Assembly: GCA_048498415.1 (NCBI GenBank)
Contig: JBEHYA010000003.1
Coordinates: 1 to 51,580 of the forward strand
DNA length: 51,580 nucleotides
DNA from: JBEHYA01 sp048498415
GTDB lineage: Bacteria; Pseudomonadota; Alphaproteobacteria; UBA9219; RGZA01
Reading direction: 5' to 3'
Each line of letters starts with the position of its first letter. The stretch's first letter is position 1. Position numbers and translations under genes: made by a program. The notes under the pieces are model-generated. The model was not told the origin of the DNA, did not search any database, and saw only the letters and a list, made by a program, of their open reading frames with translations. This document shows, one piece after another, positions 9,278 through 17,329 of the stretch.

Positions 9278-10654
9278 CTAGCCGCTGATCGCCATAATAT
9301 CCGAGTCGGAAACCCCGCGCCACGCCTGCAGCTTGCGGTAGATGGTGGAAGGGCTGACTTCCAGCAACGCCGCCGCGCGCGGCACGTCGTTCTGGCTCGA
9401 CTGCAAAGCGCGCAGAATGGTTTCTTTTTCCATCTGCCATAACGGCTTCACAATAATCTGCTCTTCTTCCGTCTCAATCGCATGCAGCTTCGGTTTGGTT
9501 TTCTGCATATCGGCGGGCAGCATGTTCAGGCGCACGCGCGGGCCATCGTTGACCATTACAATATGCCGCAGTACGGCCGCCAGCTGATGCACATTGTCCG
9601 GCCATTCCTGCTGGCGCAGGAGCGCCAGCGCATCGGGTTCAAAGCCGGTGAAGTGTTTGTTCTCCTGATCGGCGTAAAGTTTCAGGAAATGCGTTGCCAG
9701 TTCCACCATATCGTCTTCACGTTCGCGTAAGGCCGGCATGGCAAGGGGCACAATGTGCAACCGGTGATACAAATCCTCGCGGAACGTGCCTTTTTGCGCC
9801 ATTTCCATCACATCGCGGCTGGAGGCGCAGATAAACCGCACATCGGGTTTCAACCCCGACGCACTGGCGCTGGCCACCATGCCGGTCTGGAAATAACGGA
9901 GCAGCTTGGTCTGTAATTCATGCGGCAACGCCTCGATGTTTTCTAAAAACAGCGTGCCGCTGCGCGTGGTATCTAAAAGGCCTTTCCGCGTGCCCAGTTT
10001 GCCGTAATCATCGCCGAACAACTGGCTGTCAATTTCTTCCGGCGTGCCTTTGCTCACATCTAAAGCCGCAAAGGGGTGCGTGGCGCGGGGGCTCAGGCGG
10101 TGAATGGTGCGGGCCGCCATTTCCTTGCCGGTGCCGTTTTCGCCGCTGATAAAAATATTCGCCTTGCCGCCGCTGATGCTTTCAATCTGCCGGTAAACCG
10201 CCTGCATGGCGGGCGACGAGCCGATAAAATCGTAAAACCCTTCCTTGTGCGTTTCGCGGCGCAGTTCCTTGAGTTCGATATGCAAACGGCGGTGGCGGAT
10301 GGCGTTATCAAGGGTCGTATTGATGCGCGCGGGGCTAAACGGCTTGGTCACAAAATCAAACGCGCCATACTGCATCGATTGCACCGCCAGGCCAATCGAG
10401 CCAAAGGCGGTGACGATAATCACCGGCATGTCGTCGTAGTACTGGCGCACTTTGCGCAAAATCTCCAGGCCGTGCATATCGGGCAGGTGCATATCAAGCA
10501 AAAGCGCCTGATAGGTCTGCTTGGTCAGCATGGCAAGGCCGGTATGGCCGTCATGCGCGATATCCGCTTCATAGCCGGCAATCGCTACGTAATTGGCGTA
10601 AAGCACCGCCATGCTGGTGGTGTCTTCGATAATCAGAATGCGTTGTTTGTGCAT
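9278..10654 (-). CDS. NtrC-type response regulator lacking GAFTGA
   Basis: Response regulator of 458 residues from the ATG at 10654; a TTG 30 bases upstream is the alternative start. Domains: receiver (about 4-120, phosphoacceptor Asp54 in LLLDMHLPD, Lys104 in VTKPF), AAA+ (about 142-370), and a Fis-type helix-turn-helix (about 420-445, RAAALLEVSPSTIYRKL). Walker A GENGTGKE (171-178) and FREDLYHR (291-298) are intact. The sigma-54 contact loop is missing: where the family has GAFTGA, this protein reads GDDYGKLG and is about four residues shorter. Walker B is also changed, LFLEN instead of LFLDE (residues 235-239). By analogy with GAFTGA-less NtrC and HupR of phototrophic alphaproteobacteria it probably does not activate sigma-54 and may act on sigma-70 promoters. 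No partner kinase is adjacent. Confidence 0.85.
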   Translation of the reverse strand: MHKQRILIIEDTTSMAVLYANYVAIAGYEADIAHDGHTGLAMLTKQTYQALLLDMHLPDMHGLEILRKVRQYYDDMPVIIVTAFGSIGLAVQSMQYGAFDFVTKPFSPARINTTLDNAIRHRRLHIELKELRRETHKEGFYDFIGSSPAMQAVYRQIESISGGKANIFISGENGTGKEMAARTIHRLSPRATHPFAALDVSKGTPEEIDSQLFGDDYGKLGTRKGLLDTTRSGTLFLENIEALPHELQTKLLRYFQTGMVASASASGLKPDVRFICASSRDVMEMAQKGTFREDLYHRLHIVPLAMPALREREDDMVELATHFLKLYADQENKHFTGFEPDALALLRQQEWPDNVHQLAAVLRHIVMVNDGPRVRLNMLPADMQKTKPKLHAIETEEEQIIVKPLWQMEKETILRALQSSQNDVPRAAALLEVSPSTIYRKLQAWRGVSDSDIMAISG

Positions 10655-10761
10655 GGAAAGCGGCCCGTTGGCGGTGTTTTGCAAAATGCAAAAACACCTT
10701 ATGGCACGCTGATTAATGAAAGCCGTTTTGTGCGTGTGCGGCGGTATGCAAATTCAAACGC

Positions 10762-12342
10762 TTAATGCAGGCGTATGCGCGCCGGCGGCAACAGCGCCCA
10801 GCCCACCACGATGGGCGCGGCTTTCGTTTCAATCCGCCAGGGCAGGGTGATGGGCGGCTGCACGATAATGCCCGGCATGCTGCGCGCCCAGTCCGGCATC
10901 TCGCCGTCGGGCTGCGGGGTAAACTTGCGCCATACCACTACGCCGCCATTCATCATCACATCGTCGCGCGCAATCCACTGGCTGGTCTCTTCGCCGCCAT
11001 CAATCCAGATATGGGCGCGGGTTTTTAAATCGGGCCCGTAGAAAGCGATGTTTTCCGCCAGCCATACTTCGCCAATAACGTATTTCAGCGGCGTATGGAA
11101 CTGTGCGTGCCAGCCCTGCTGCACGGTATGCGATAAAACATTGCCGGCAAAATGCCCGCGCAGGGGCTTGGCGCCCACCAGCGGCGTGAATTGCTGCGCC
11201 ACAAACGCCAGCACCAGCACGCCCGCCACAATCATGCCGGCGCCCACACCTTTGCCAAGCCGCGCGGCGTGCGGCGTGAAGCCCGCCACGATCCACAGCG
11301 GAATAAACGTGAGCAGCGGCATGCCCCACATATCGCGTAGCTCATGGCCTGTGAAAAAACCGATGAGAAGCGCGATCGCCAGCGGCGCGAACGCAATCCA
11401 GCCCAGCAGCGCGGCTTTAATGGGCGCCAGCGCGGCGCGGCGCAAGGGCCAATACATATACCCCGCCACCACCAGCAGGGGCAGCATGGTGAGAAGCTGG
11501 GCTGATAAAAACTTGAGCGGCATATATAACTGCGCGCCCAAATTCGCGGCTTTCTGCGTGCGCTCCATGGCGTAGGCGAACGGCAGGAAATGATGGCTGG
11601 TCAGCCACAACAAATGCGGCATGCACAAAAGAATGGCGGCCACCAGCGCCAGATAGGCCATGGGGCTGAACAGCATGCGCCGCGCTTCCGGCCGCCATAA
11701 AAGAAACAGAAGAAAGCTTATGCCAAAGATGCCGAAGGAATATTTGGCGTAAAGCCCGGCGGCAAAAAACACGCCCAGCATCAGCCCGTATTTAATCTGT
11801 CCCCGCGCCAGTCCCTGCACAAAGGCATAGGTGCACAGCGCCCCCAGCACCAGCTGCAAAACATTCGGGTTAAATTCCGTGCACAGGAAATTGAGATATA
11901 AAATGCCTTCCGTCAGCAGCGCGGCCAGAAACGCATTGAAGCGCGTGGTGAAAATCAGGCCGGTGCGGTTCACCGCCCACAGCGTGATCGCGCCTGCCAG
12001 CGCACTCAATCCGAAATACCCCAGCCCGGAGCGGCCAAAGATATAGGTGGCTGCTTCCAGCAACCATGCCTGCAACGGCGGGTGTTTGAAGGTGCCCAGC
12101 GGCCATTCATGGCCCCAGGCCAGGCCTTCAATCACATCCAGCGGCGCATTGCCCTGGGCAAGCGTGGGAATAATCGTCCAGCATAATAAATGCGCAGCAA
12201 ACAGCAGCCAGAAGGCGAGGGATGAATTATTTTGCAGCCAGCCGAGCAGGCCACGTGGGCGTTCGGGCGGTTGAATAATGGTTTCCGCAACGACAACTTC
12301 CGCCTCCACATATTCAACCGGCAGGTTTTTGTCGCCTTGCAT
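10762..12342 (-). CDS. Glycosyltransferase family 39 (ArnT/PMT-like), membrane protein
   Basis: Integral membrane protein of 526 residues with about 10-12 hydrophobic segments after a cytoplasmic leader of about 40 residues. The first periplasmic loop has the GT-C fold hallmark: an acidic residue in APLDVIEGLAWGHEW followed by FKHPPLQAWLLE, matching the PMT_2 pattern of Asp followed by His-Pro-Pro. Such enzymes move a sugar from a polyprenyl-phosphate carrier to lipid A or another envelope acceptor. The upstream gene, ending 2 bases before this start, encodes a GT2 enzyme of the kind that makes the lipid-linked donor. Neither sugar nor acceptor can be read from the sequence. Confidence 0.85.
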   Translation of the reverse strand: MQGDKNLPVEYVEAEVVVAETIIQPPERPRGLLGWLQNNSSLAFWLLFAAHLLCWTIIPTLAQGNAPLDVIEGLAWGHEWPLGTFKHPPLQAWLLEAATYIFGRSGLGYFGLSALAGAITLWAVNRTGLIFTTRFNAFLAALLTEGILYLNFLCTEFNPNVLQLVLGALCTYAFVQGLARGQIKYGLMLGVFFAAGLYAKYSFGIFGISFLLFLLWRPEARRMLFSPMAYLALVAAILLCMPHLLWLTSHHFLPFAYAMERTQKAANLGAQLYMPLKFLSAQLLTMLPLLVVAGYMYWPLRRAALAPIKAALLGWIAFAPLAIALLIGFFTGHELRDMWGMPLLTFIPLWIVAGFTPHAARLGKGVGAGMIVAGVLVLAFVAQQFTPLVGAKPLRGHFAGNVLSHTVQQGWHAQFHTPLKYVIGEVWLAENIAFYGPDLKTRAHIWIDGGEETSQWIARDDVMMNGGVVVWRKFTPQPDGEMPDWARSMPGIIVQPPITLPWRIETKAAPIVVGWALLPPARIRLH

Positions 12343-12344
12343 GA

Positions 12345-13286
12345 TTATTTGTCTTTGGGTTCTAGACCGCGGGCGTCAGCAATGAAATATAAAGGCCGCT
12401 GCTTCACTTCCGTGAAAATCCGCGCGATGTATTCGGCCAAGACGCCCAGCCCCACCAGCTGGAACCCGCCCAGCAGCAGCATGGTTGCCATAATCGAGGC
12501 ATAACCCGGCGTATCCACGCCAAAGATCAGCGTTTGCGCCACAACAACCAGCAGGAAGATGATCGCGAACGCCGAAATGGCTAATCCCACAACCGTCCAC
12601 ACGCGCAGCGGAATAGAACTGAACGACAGCAGCCCATCCAGCGCGAAATGCACCAAGCCAAACGGCGACCAGCTTGAAGTGCCCTTGTGGCGCGGCGCCA
12701 CATCAAATTCCACTTTGCCGCTGGTGAAACCCACCCAGCTCATCAGGCCTTTCATAAAGCGGCTGCGCTCGGGCAGGGCGTTCACGGCATCAATCACGCG
12801 GCGATCCAGCAACCGGAAATCGCCCGCGCCATCCGGCAGCTTCACGTCGCCAATCCGGCGGAAAATCCAGTAATACGCATGCGAGAATTGCCGGCGCAGC
12901 TTGCTGTCGGTATCGCGGTTGCGGCGAATGGCATAGACCATCTGCACGCCCGTGCGCCACATGGCGACTAATTCCGGAATAAGCTCCGGCGGGTGCTGCA
13001 GGTCGCTATCCATTATAATCGCTGCATCGCCTTGCGCGTAATGCAGCCCGCAGGTCACGGCGTTTTCTTTGCCGAAATTGCGGGCGAGGCGCACGGCTTT
13101 GATATTGGGGTTGCGCGCATGGTGGCTCACCAGCTCGGCATAGGTGGCATCCGAGCTGCCATCGTCGATGCACAGCAGTTCATAGCCCACGCCCATGCCG
13201 TTCAGCACGGCTTCCAGCCGGGTGAACAGCGTCTCCAGATTTTCCGCCTCGTTATGGCAGGGCAGGATGATGGAAAGAGAGGGCAT
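12345..13286 (-). CDS. Polyprenyl-phosphate glycosyltransferase, family 2 (ArnC/GtrB-like)
   Basis: Protein of 313 residues. The N-terminal GT-A domain shows SIILPCHNEAENL, CIDDGSSD (near 40-47) and the DXD-type metal site MDSDLQHPPE (near 91-100); the acceptor region has DFRLLDRRVIDA and a KGTSSW segment. Two transmembrane helices at about 225-290 end in the family's EYIARIFTEVKQRPLY. This is the dolichyl-phosphate-mannose/ArnC/GtrB architecture: transfer of a nucleotide-activated sugar to undecaprenyl phosphate. It is followed at 2 bases by the GT39 gene, making a donor-synthase plus transferase pair for modifying lipid A or another surface glycan (inference). Confidence 0.88.
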   Translation of the reverse strand: MPSLSIILPCHNEAENLETLFTRLEAVLNGMGVGYELLCIDDGSSDATYAELVSHHARNPNIKAVRLARNFGKENAVTCGLHYAQGDAAIIMDSDLQHPPELIPELVAMWRTGVQMVYAIRRNRDTDSKLRRQFSHAYYWIFRRIGDVKLPDGAGDFRLLDRRVIDAVNALPERSRFMKGLMSWVGFTSGKVEFDVAPRHKGTSSWSPFGLVHFALDGLLSFSSIPLRVWTVVGLAISAFAIIFLLVVVAQTLIFGVDTPGYASIMATMLLLGGFQLVGLGVLAEYIARIFTEVKQRPLYFIADARGLEPKDK

Positions 13287-13301
13287 GATGTGAAAACGAA
13301 A

Positions 13302-13335
13302 AAGGCGTTAAGAGATTTATCTTAACGCCTTATCT
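13302..13335 (-). terminator. Rho-independent terminator of rpsU
   Basis: A perfect 12-bp stem, AAGGCGTTAAGA against TCTTAACGCCTT, with a 6-base loop, followed on the minus strand by a T-run (CCTTTTTCGTTTTC). It lies just 3' of rpsU on that strand and separates it from the glycosyltransferase gene. Confidence 0.88.
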
Positions 13336-13357
13336 TAAAAACCCAATTTGAATTATT

Positions 13358-13561
13358 TTAAAAGCCTTCGCGTTCGCGGCGCTTGCGTTCGACCTTGCGC
13401 TGGCGGCGAATGGCTTCGGCGCGTTCACGCGCCTTCTTTTCCGAGGGCTTTTCGAAATTGCGGCGCAGTTTCATCTCGCGGAACACGCCTTCACGCTGCA
13501 GCTTTTTCTTCAGAACGCGCAGCGCCTGATCGACATTGTTATCACGAACGGAAACTTGCAA
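13358..13561 (-). CDS. rpsU: 30S ribosomal protein S21
   Basis: Basic protein of 67 residues, starting MQVSVRDNNVDQALRVLKKK, the standard alphaproteobacterial S21 N-terminus, and ending in a Lys/Arg-rich tail. The open frame extends further upstream, but family alignment and GGAAGG about 8 bases before it point to the TTG codon at 13561 as start. A GTG three codons upstream is the alternative. S21 joins the small subunit late and helps initiation. The gene has its own terminator and is divergent from the COQ9 gene, an arrangement I associate with alphaproteobacteria. Confidence 0.93.
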   Translation of the reverse strand: MQVSVRDNNVDQALRVLKKKLQREGVFREMKLRRNFEKPSEKKARERAEAIRRQRKVERKRREREGF

Positions 13562-13704
13562 AGTCTTCACCCTTCCAAAAGTAATAAGAAACGGGGCTTC
13601 TGGCCCCGTGTTGGTGCAGGTAAATAGCAGGAAAAAAACCGCCCCAGCAATACAATAATTCATTATTCTATTGCCAAACCCGCATGAGTTCCTAAAATGT
13701 TCTT

Positions 13705-14310
13705 ATGATTCAAGCAGATAAGGCCAAAACCCAGCTTATCACCCAGGCATTGCCCCATATCGCGGCGCACGGCTGGACGATGCTGGCCCTTACCAGCACT
13801 GAAAAAGCCGAAGGAATCGCACCCGGCACCTACGCCGCCACTTTCCCCGAAGGCATGCAGCAATTTATCCGTGAGTTTCAGGATTGGCTGAACGCCGAGA
13901 TGACCGCGCGCATCGGGGCCGATAAAAATTTCAGCGCCATGAAAGTGCGCGAGAAAATTTTCACGCTCTGCATGACGCGCTACGACATTCTCGCACCCCA
14001 CCGTGACACCGTAAAACGCTTGGTTGCTCACCAGCTGATGCCGTGGAACGGCGTGCACGGCGCCGCCGATTTAGGCCGCGCGGCCGATGCCATGTGGAAA
14101 CTCGCCGGCGACCGTTCCATCGATTACAATTTTTACACCAAGCGCTTTCTCTTGGCCGGCGTCTACGCCAGCACCCTGCAGGTGTGGCTGGATGATGAGA
14201 GCAAAGATAACGCTAAAACCCAGCAATTCCTGAAAGCCCGCATCGAAAACGTGCTGAAAATCGGTAAAGCGATTGGCGGCCTGAAAGATAAGTTTAAGGG
14301 CGCAGCCTAA
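13705..14310 (+). CDS. COQ9 family ubiquinone biosynthesis protein
   Basis: Protein of 201 residues with the COQ9 hallmark near the C-terminus: DYNFYTKRFLLAGVYASTL, then WLDDES and FLKARIENVLKIG. The N-terminal half is TetR-like helical, as in the family. In mitochondria and alphaproteobacteria COQ9 is a lipid-binding accessory protein for the hydroxylation steps of ubiquinone synthesis. It is divergent from rpsU, and a type A repeat lies directly downstream. Confidence 0.9.
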   Translation: MIQADKAKTQLITQALPHIAAHGWTMLALTSTEKAEGIAPGTYAATFPEGMQQFIREFQDWLNAEMTARIGADKNFSAMKVREKIFTLCMTRYDILAPHRDTVKRLVAHQLMPWNGVHGAADLGRAADAMWKLAGDRSIDYNFYTKRFLLAGVYASTLQVWLDDESKDNAKTQQFLKARIENVLKIGKAIGGLKDKFKGAA

Positions 14311-14317
14311 CCTTTGC

Positions 14318-14402
14318 AGGCATCCCCGCGAAAGCGGGGATCCAGTTTGGTTTAAGCATAAAAAACAAGAGAAACTGGATTCCCGCTTTCGCGGGAATGC
14401 CT
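14318..14402. repeat. Interspersed two-hairpin repeat, type A
   Basis: The left arm AGGCATCCCCGCGAAAGCGG pairs with the right arm CCGCTTTCGCGGGAATGCCT; the inner flanks ATCCAGTTTGG and GAAACTGGAT pair, and the spacer TTTAAGCATAAAAAACAAGA is AT-rich. Compared with the copy at 618-701 the arms differ but the pairing is kept. It lies between the convergent COQ9 and uvrC genes. Confidence 0.85.
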
Positions 14403-14409
14403 GGGATAT

Positions 14410-16329
14410 TTAACCGCTATGAAAATGCTCATAAATCTTGCGCGCCAAATCGGCACTGATGCCGGGGGCGCGGCGTAAATCATCAATGCCGGCGCGGCTC
14501 ACGGCTTGCGCCGAGCCAAAATGCAGCAGCAGGCTTTTCTTACGCGTTGGGCCCACGCCGGGCAGATTATCCAGCGGCGAAGCGGAGATCGCTTTGGCGC
14601 GCCGCGCGCGGTGCGTGCCAATCGCAAACCGGTGCGCTTCATCGCGCAGGCGCTGCATGTAATAGGCCACCGGATCACGCGGCGGGAATGAATAGGGCTC
14701 GCGCCCCGGCACAAAATAACGCTCGAGGCCGGCATTCCGATCTGGCCCTTTCGCCACGCCCACCAGTGGCACGTCGCTAATGCCAAGCTCCGCCAGCGCA
14801 TCAATCGCCGCATTCAGCTGGCCCAACCCGCCATCAATCAAAACCAGATCCGGCCAATGCGCCGGCGTGCGTTCCGGGTGTTCCGCCAGCGCACGTGAAA
14901 ACCGGCGCTTTAAAACCTCGCGCATCATCCCATAATCGTCGCCCGGCGTCAGATCGGTGCTTTTGATATTGAATTTGCGATAGGCCTTTTTAATAAAGCC
15001 TTCGGGCCCCGCCACAATCATGCCGCCCACCGCGAACTGGCCCGACACATGGCTGTTATCATACACTTCAATCCGCTGCGGCGGGCCATCCAGCCCAAAA
15101 GCTTCGGCCGTGCCTTCCAGCAGCGCGTTCTGGCTTTGCCGCTCGCTCATGCGGCGCTCCAGCGCTTCCTTGGCGTTGGTGAGCGCCATCTCCACCACCG
15201 CGCGTTTGGTGCCAAGCTTGGGTATTAAAATCTCTACCTTGTGGCCGGCTTTTTCGCGGAAGGCTTCCGCCAGCAAATCCATTTCATCTGCCGCATCGCT
15301 AAGTAAAATCTGCGGGGGCAGGGGCTTATCGGCGTAGAACTGCGCAAGAAAATTACTCAGGATCGCGCCATCGGAAAGTTCACTCGCATGCTGCGGGTAC
15401 ATCGCGCGGTTGCCGTAATTGCGGTCGTTGCGGAAAAAGAAAATCTGGATGCAGATCTGGTCGGCCTGCCGGTGCAGCGCCACCACATCGGTATCGCCAA
15501 TGCCGGCCAGATTAATCGTCTGCTTGGAATGAATGGTCGCCAAAAACCGAATACGATCCCGCAACTCCGCCGCCAGCTCAAAATTCTTGGCTTCGCTGGC
15601 CACCGCCATATCCATCTGCAGTTTTTGCAGAATGCTGTCGTCGCGGCCGTTCAGAAAATTCCGCGCATTCTTCACCTGCTCGGCATAGGCTTCGGCCGTC
15701 ACTTTCGCCACACACGGCGCCGTGCAGCGTTTGATATGGTATTGCAAACACGGGCGTTTCCGCGTGGCAAAGAAGCTATCGGTGCAATTGCGCAGCATGA
15801 AGCCGCGCATCACCAGCAGCATCGTCTCGCCCACCGCTTCCGCCGATGCAAATGGCCCAAAATACCAGCCATCCCGGTTACGGCTGCCGCGGTATTTCTG
15901 CACCTGCGGAAATTCATGGTCTTTGGTGATCAAGATATACGGGTAGCTTTTATCGTCGCGCAGCAGAATGTTGAACGGCGACTGGTGATGCCGGATCAAG
16001 TTCGCTTCCAGCAATAACGCTTCGGCTTCCGTATGCGTGACCGTCACTTCTAAAGTAGCGGTGAGCGCCACCATCCGCTGCAAACGGTTGGGCAGGCGTT
16101 CAATCTGCGTATAACTGGTCACGCGCTTTTTTAAATTCCGCGCCTTGCCCACATATAAAACTTCGCCCTTGGCCGAGATCATGCGGTAGACGCCCGGCGA
16201 ATTCGGCAGCGTCTTTATATGCTCGCGCAAAATCGCCGCGCCGGCGGCGTAGCTGGCGTTGGGTGCCGTCGGCAGCTTGGTTTTGCCGCGGCTTTCGCGG
16301 CCGGGAAGATTGGGCGTTTCATTAGCCAT
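14410..16329 (-). CDS. uvrC: Excinuclease ABC subunit C
   Basis: Full-length protein of 639 residues that makes both incisions in nucleotide excision repair. Visible: the GIY-YIG nuclease with GVYRM near 46-50 and GEVLYVGKARNLKKRV near 55-70; the cysteine segment CLQYHIKRCTAPC; a UVR (UvrB-binding) motif near 240-260 (EAKNFELAAELRDRI); the RNase H-like 3' domain with the DNSHVSG and DLVLIDGG segments; and C-terminal helix-hairpin-helix motifs (NLPGVGPTRKKSLL). UvrB is encoded 6 kb away. An inverted pair of DnaA-box-like sequences lies 27 bases upstream of the start codon. Confidence 0.96.
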   Translation of the reverse strand: MANETPNLPGRESRGKTKLPTAPNASYAAGAAILREHIKTLPNSPGVYRMISAKGEVLYVGKARNLKKRVTSYTQIERLPNRLQRMVALTATLEVTVTHTEAEALLLEANLIRHHQSPFNILLRDDKSYPYILITKDHEFPQVQKYRGSRNRDGWYFGPFASAEAVGETMLLVMRGFMLRNCTDSFFATRKRPCLQYHIKRCTAPCVAKVTAEAYAEQVKNARNFLNGRDDSILQKLQMDMAVASEAKNFELAAELRDRIRFLATIHSKQTINLAGIGDTDVVALHRQADQICIQIFFFRNDRNYGNRAMYPQHASELSDGAILSNFLAQFYADKPLPPQILLSDAADEMDLLAEAFREKAGHKVEILIPKLGTKRAVVEMALTNAKEALERRMSERQSQNALLEGTAEAFGLDGPPQRIEVYDNSHVSGQFAVGGMIVAGPEGFIKKAYRKFNIKSTDLTPGDDYGMMREVLKRRFSRALAEHPERTPAHWPDLVLIDGGLGQLNAAIDALAELGISDVPLVGVAKGPDRNAGLERYFVPGREPYSFPPRDPVAYYMQRLRDEAHRFAIGTHRARRAKAISASPLDNLPGVGPTRKKSLLLHFGSAQAVSRAGIDDLRRAPGISADLARKIYEHFHSG

Positions 16330-16355
16330 GAGGGCGGGAGTATAGACCTTCTCGC

Positions 16356-16380
16356 GTTATCCACGATTCCTGTGGATAAC
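16356..16380. promoter_or_regulatory. Inverted pair of DnaA-box-like sequences
   Basis: GTTATCCAC, 7 bases, GTGGATAAC: a perfect 9-bp inverted repeat. The right arm, with its preceding base, is an exact match to the 9-mer DnaA box (TTATCCACA on the opposite strand); the left arm matches 8 of 9. It lies in the 253-base gap between uvrC and trmJ, which otherwise has AT-rich stretches and no gene that I can support. It could regulate uvrC or be part of a DnaA-binding region. Confidence 0.5.
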
Positions 16381-16582
16381 TATGTGGAACCTGGGGTGCG
16401 CGGGCCAAAAATCCGAGAGGATTCAAGGCCTGAAACCCTTTGCACAAAAAATGGGCAAAACATTCAATCAACAGGATAATGAATTGATATCACGCAGCTT
16501 TTTATCAAGTGGGCGATCTCAAAAATTCCCAATGGAATCAAGTATTAATGCAAAGTAAACAGGATCGCAAGCTGTTGGTAAC

Positions 16583-17329
16583 CTAACGCTGCAAGGGCTT
16601 GCGCGTCATCGCGGCGATCATCCCATGCCACGTGCGCACTTCCTGCTCGGTCAGCTCCGCGCGCAGCAAGGCATTTCGAATATTATGCGTCATCGCTTCA
16701 CGCATGCCGGGCGAGGTGAAAAACCCGCCTTCCTCCAGCTGCTGCTCCAGATGCTGGAACAGAAAGCCGAATTCTTCCTTTGTGGCCGGCCGCGATTTTA
16801 GCTGCGGAATGGCGGAGGGCGGCGCCGCGCTATTGGCCATTAGCCATTCATACGCAAATACCAGCACGGCCTGCGCCAGATTAAACGAAGAAAATTCCGG
16901 GTTGGCCGGAATATGAATAAGTCTCTCCGCAAACATCACATCTTCGTTGCTTAAACCGGTGCGCTCCGGCCCGAACATCAAACCAATCTTTTCGTTCGCC
17001 CCAATACGCGCCTTCACTTCTGCAATCGCCGCGCGGGGGTTCAAAACTTCCTTCACCATGTCGCGGGCGCGCGCAGTGGTGGCGTAAACGCTGTTCAAAT
17101 CCGCTACAGCCGAAGCCACATCCGGATATACCCTCGTTTTCTCCAATACTTCCGCAGCGCCAGCGGCAGAGGCTTCCAGCCGTTCTTTATGCGGGCTTGC
17201 CAGCGGCCACGCATCCCGCGGGTCAGCAATACGCAGTTCCGTGAGTTTGCAGTTCAGCATCGCCCGCATGGCCGCGCCGATATTTTCGACCAGCTGGGGC
17301 CGCACCAGAATGATGACGGGAATACTCAT
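16583..17329 (-). CDS. trmJ: tRNA/rRNA methyltransferase, TrmJ-type SPOUT
   Basis: SpoU/TrmH-superfamily methyltransferase of 248 residues. N-terminal segment IILVRPQLVENIGAAMRAM (motif 1), motif 2 GLMFGPERTGLSNED near 115-130, and motif 3 IPANPEFSSFNLAQAVLVFAYE near 138-160 are all present; they form the knotted SAM site. The C-terminal extension of about 75 residues is as in TrmJ, which makes 2'-O-methylnucleoside at tRNA position 32. Substrate assignment rests on family similarity. The start ATG overlaps the end of cimA by 4 bases. Confidence 0.88.
   Translation of the reverse strand: MSIPVIILVRPQLVENIGAAMRAMLNCKLTELRIADPRDAWPLASPHKERLEASAAGAAEVLEKTRVYPDVASAVADLNSVYATTARARDMVKEVLNPRAAIAEVKARIGANEKIGLMFGPERTGLSNEDVMFAERLIHIPANPEFSSFNLAQAVLVFAYEWLMANSAAPPSAIPQLKSRPATKEEFGFLFQHLEQQLEEGGFFTSPGMREAMTHNIRNALLRAELTEQEVRTWHGMIAAMTRKPLQR

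Noticed and set aside
9250..9280. Possible plus-strand terminator (GCGG, loop, CCGC and T-run)
   Set aside because: The stem is only 4 bp, and no plus-strand gene ends there.
10076..10765. Plus-strand open frame opposite the NtrC-like regulator
   Set aside because: It lies opposite the conserved AAA+ and receiver sequence and has no domain of its own.
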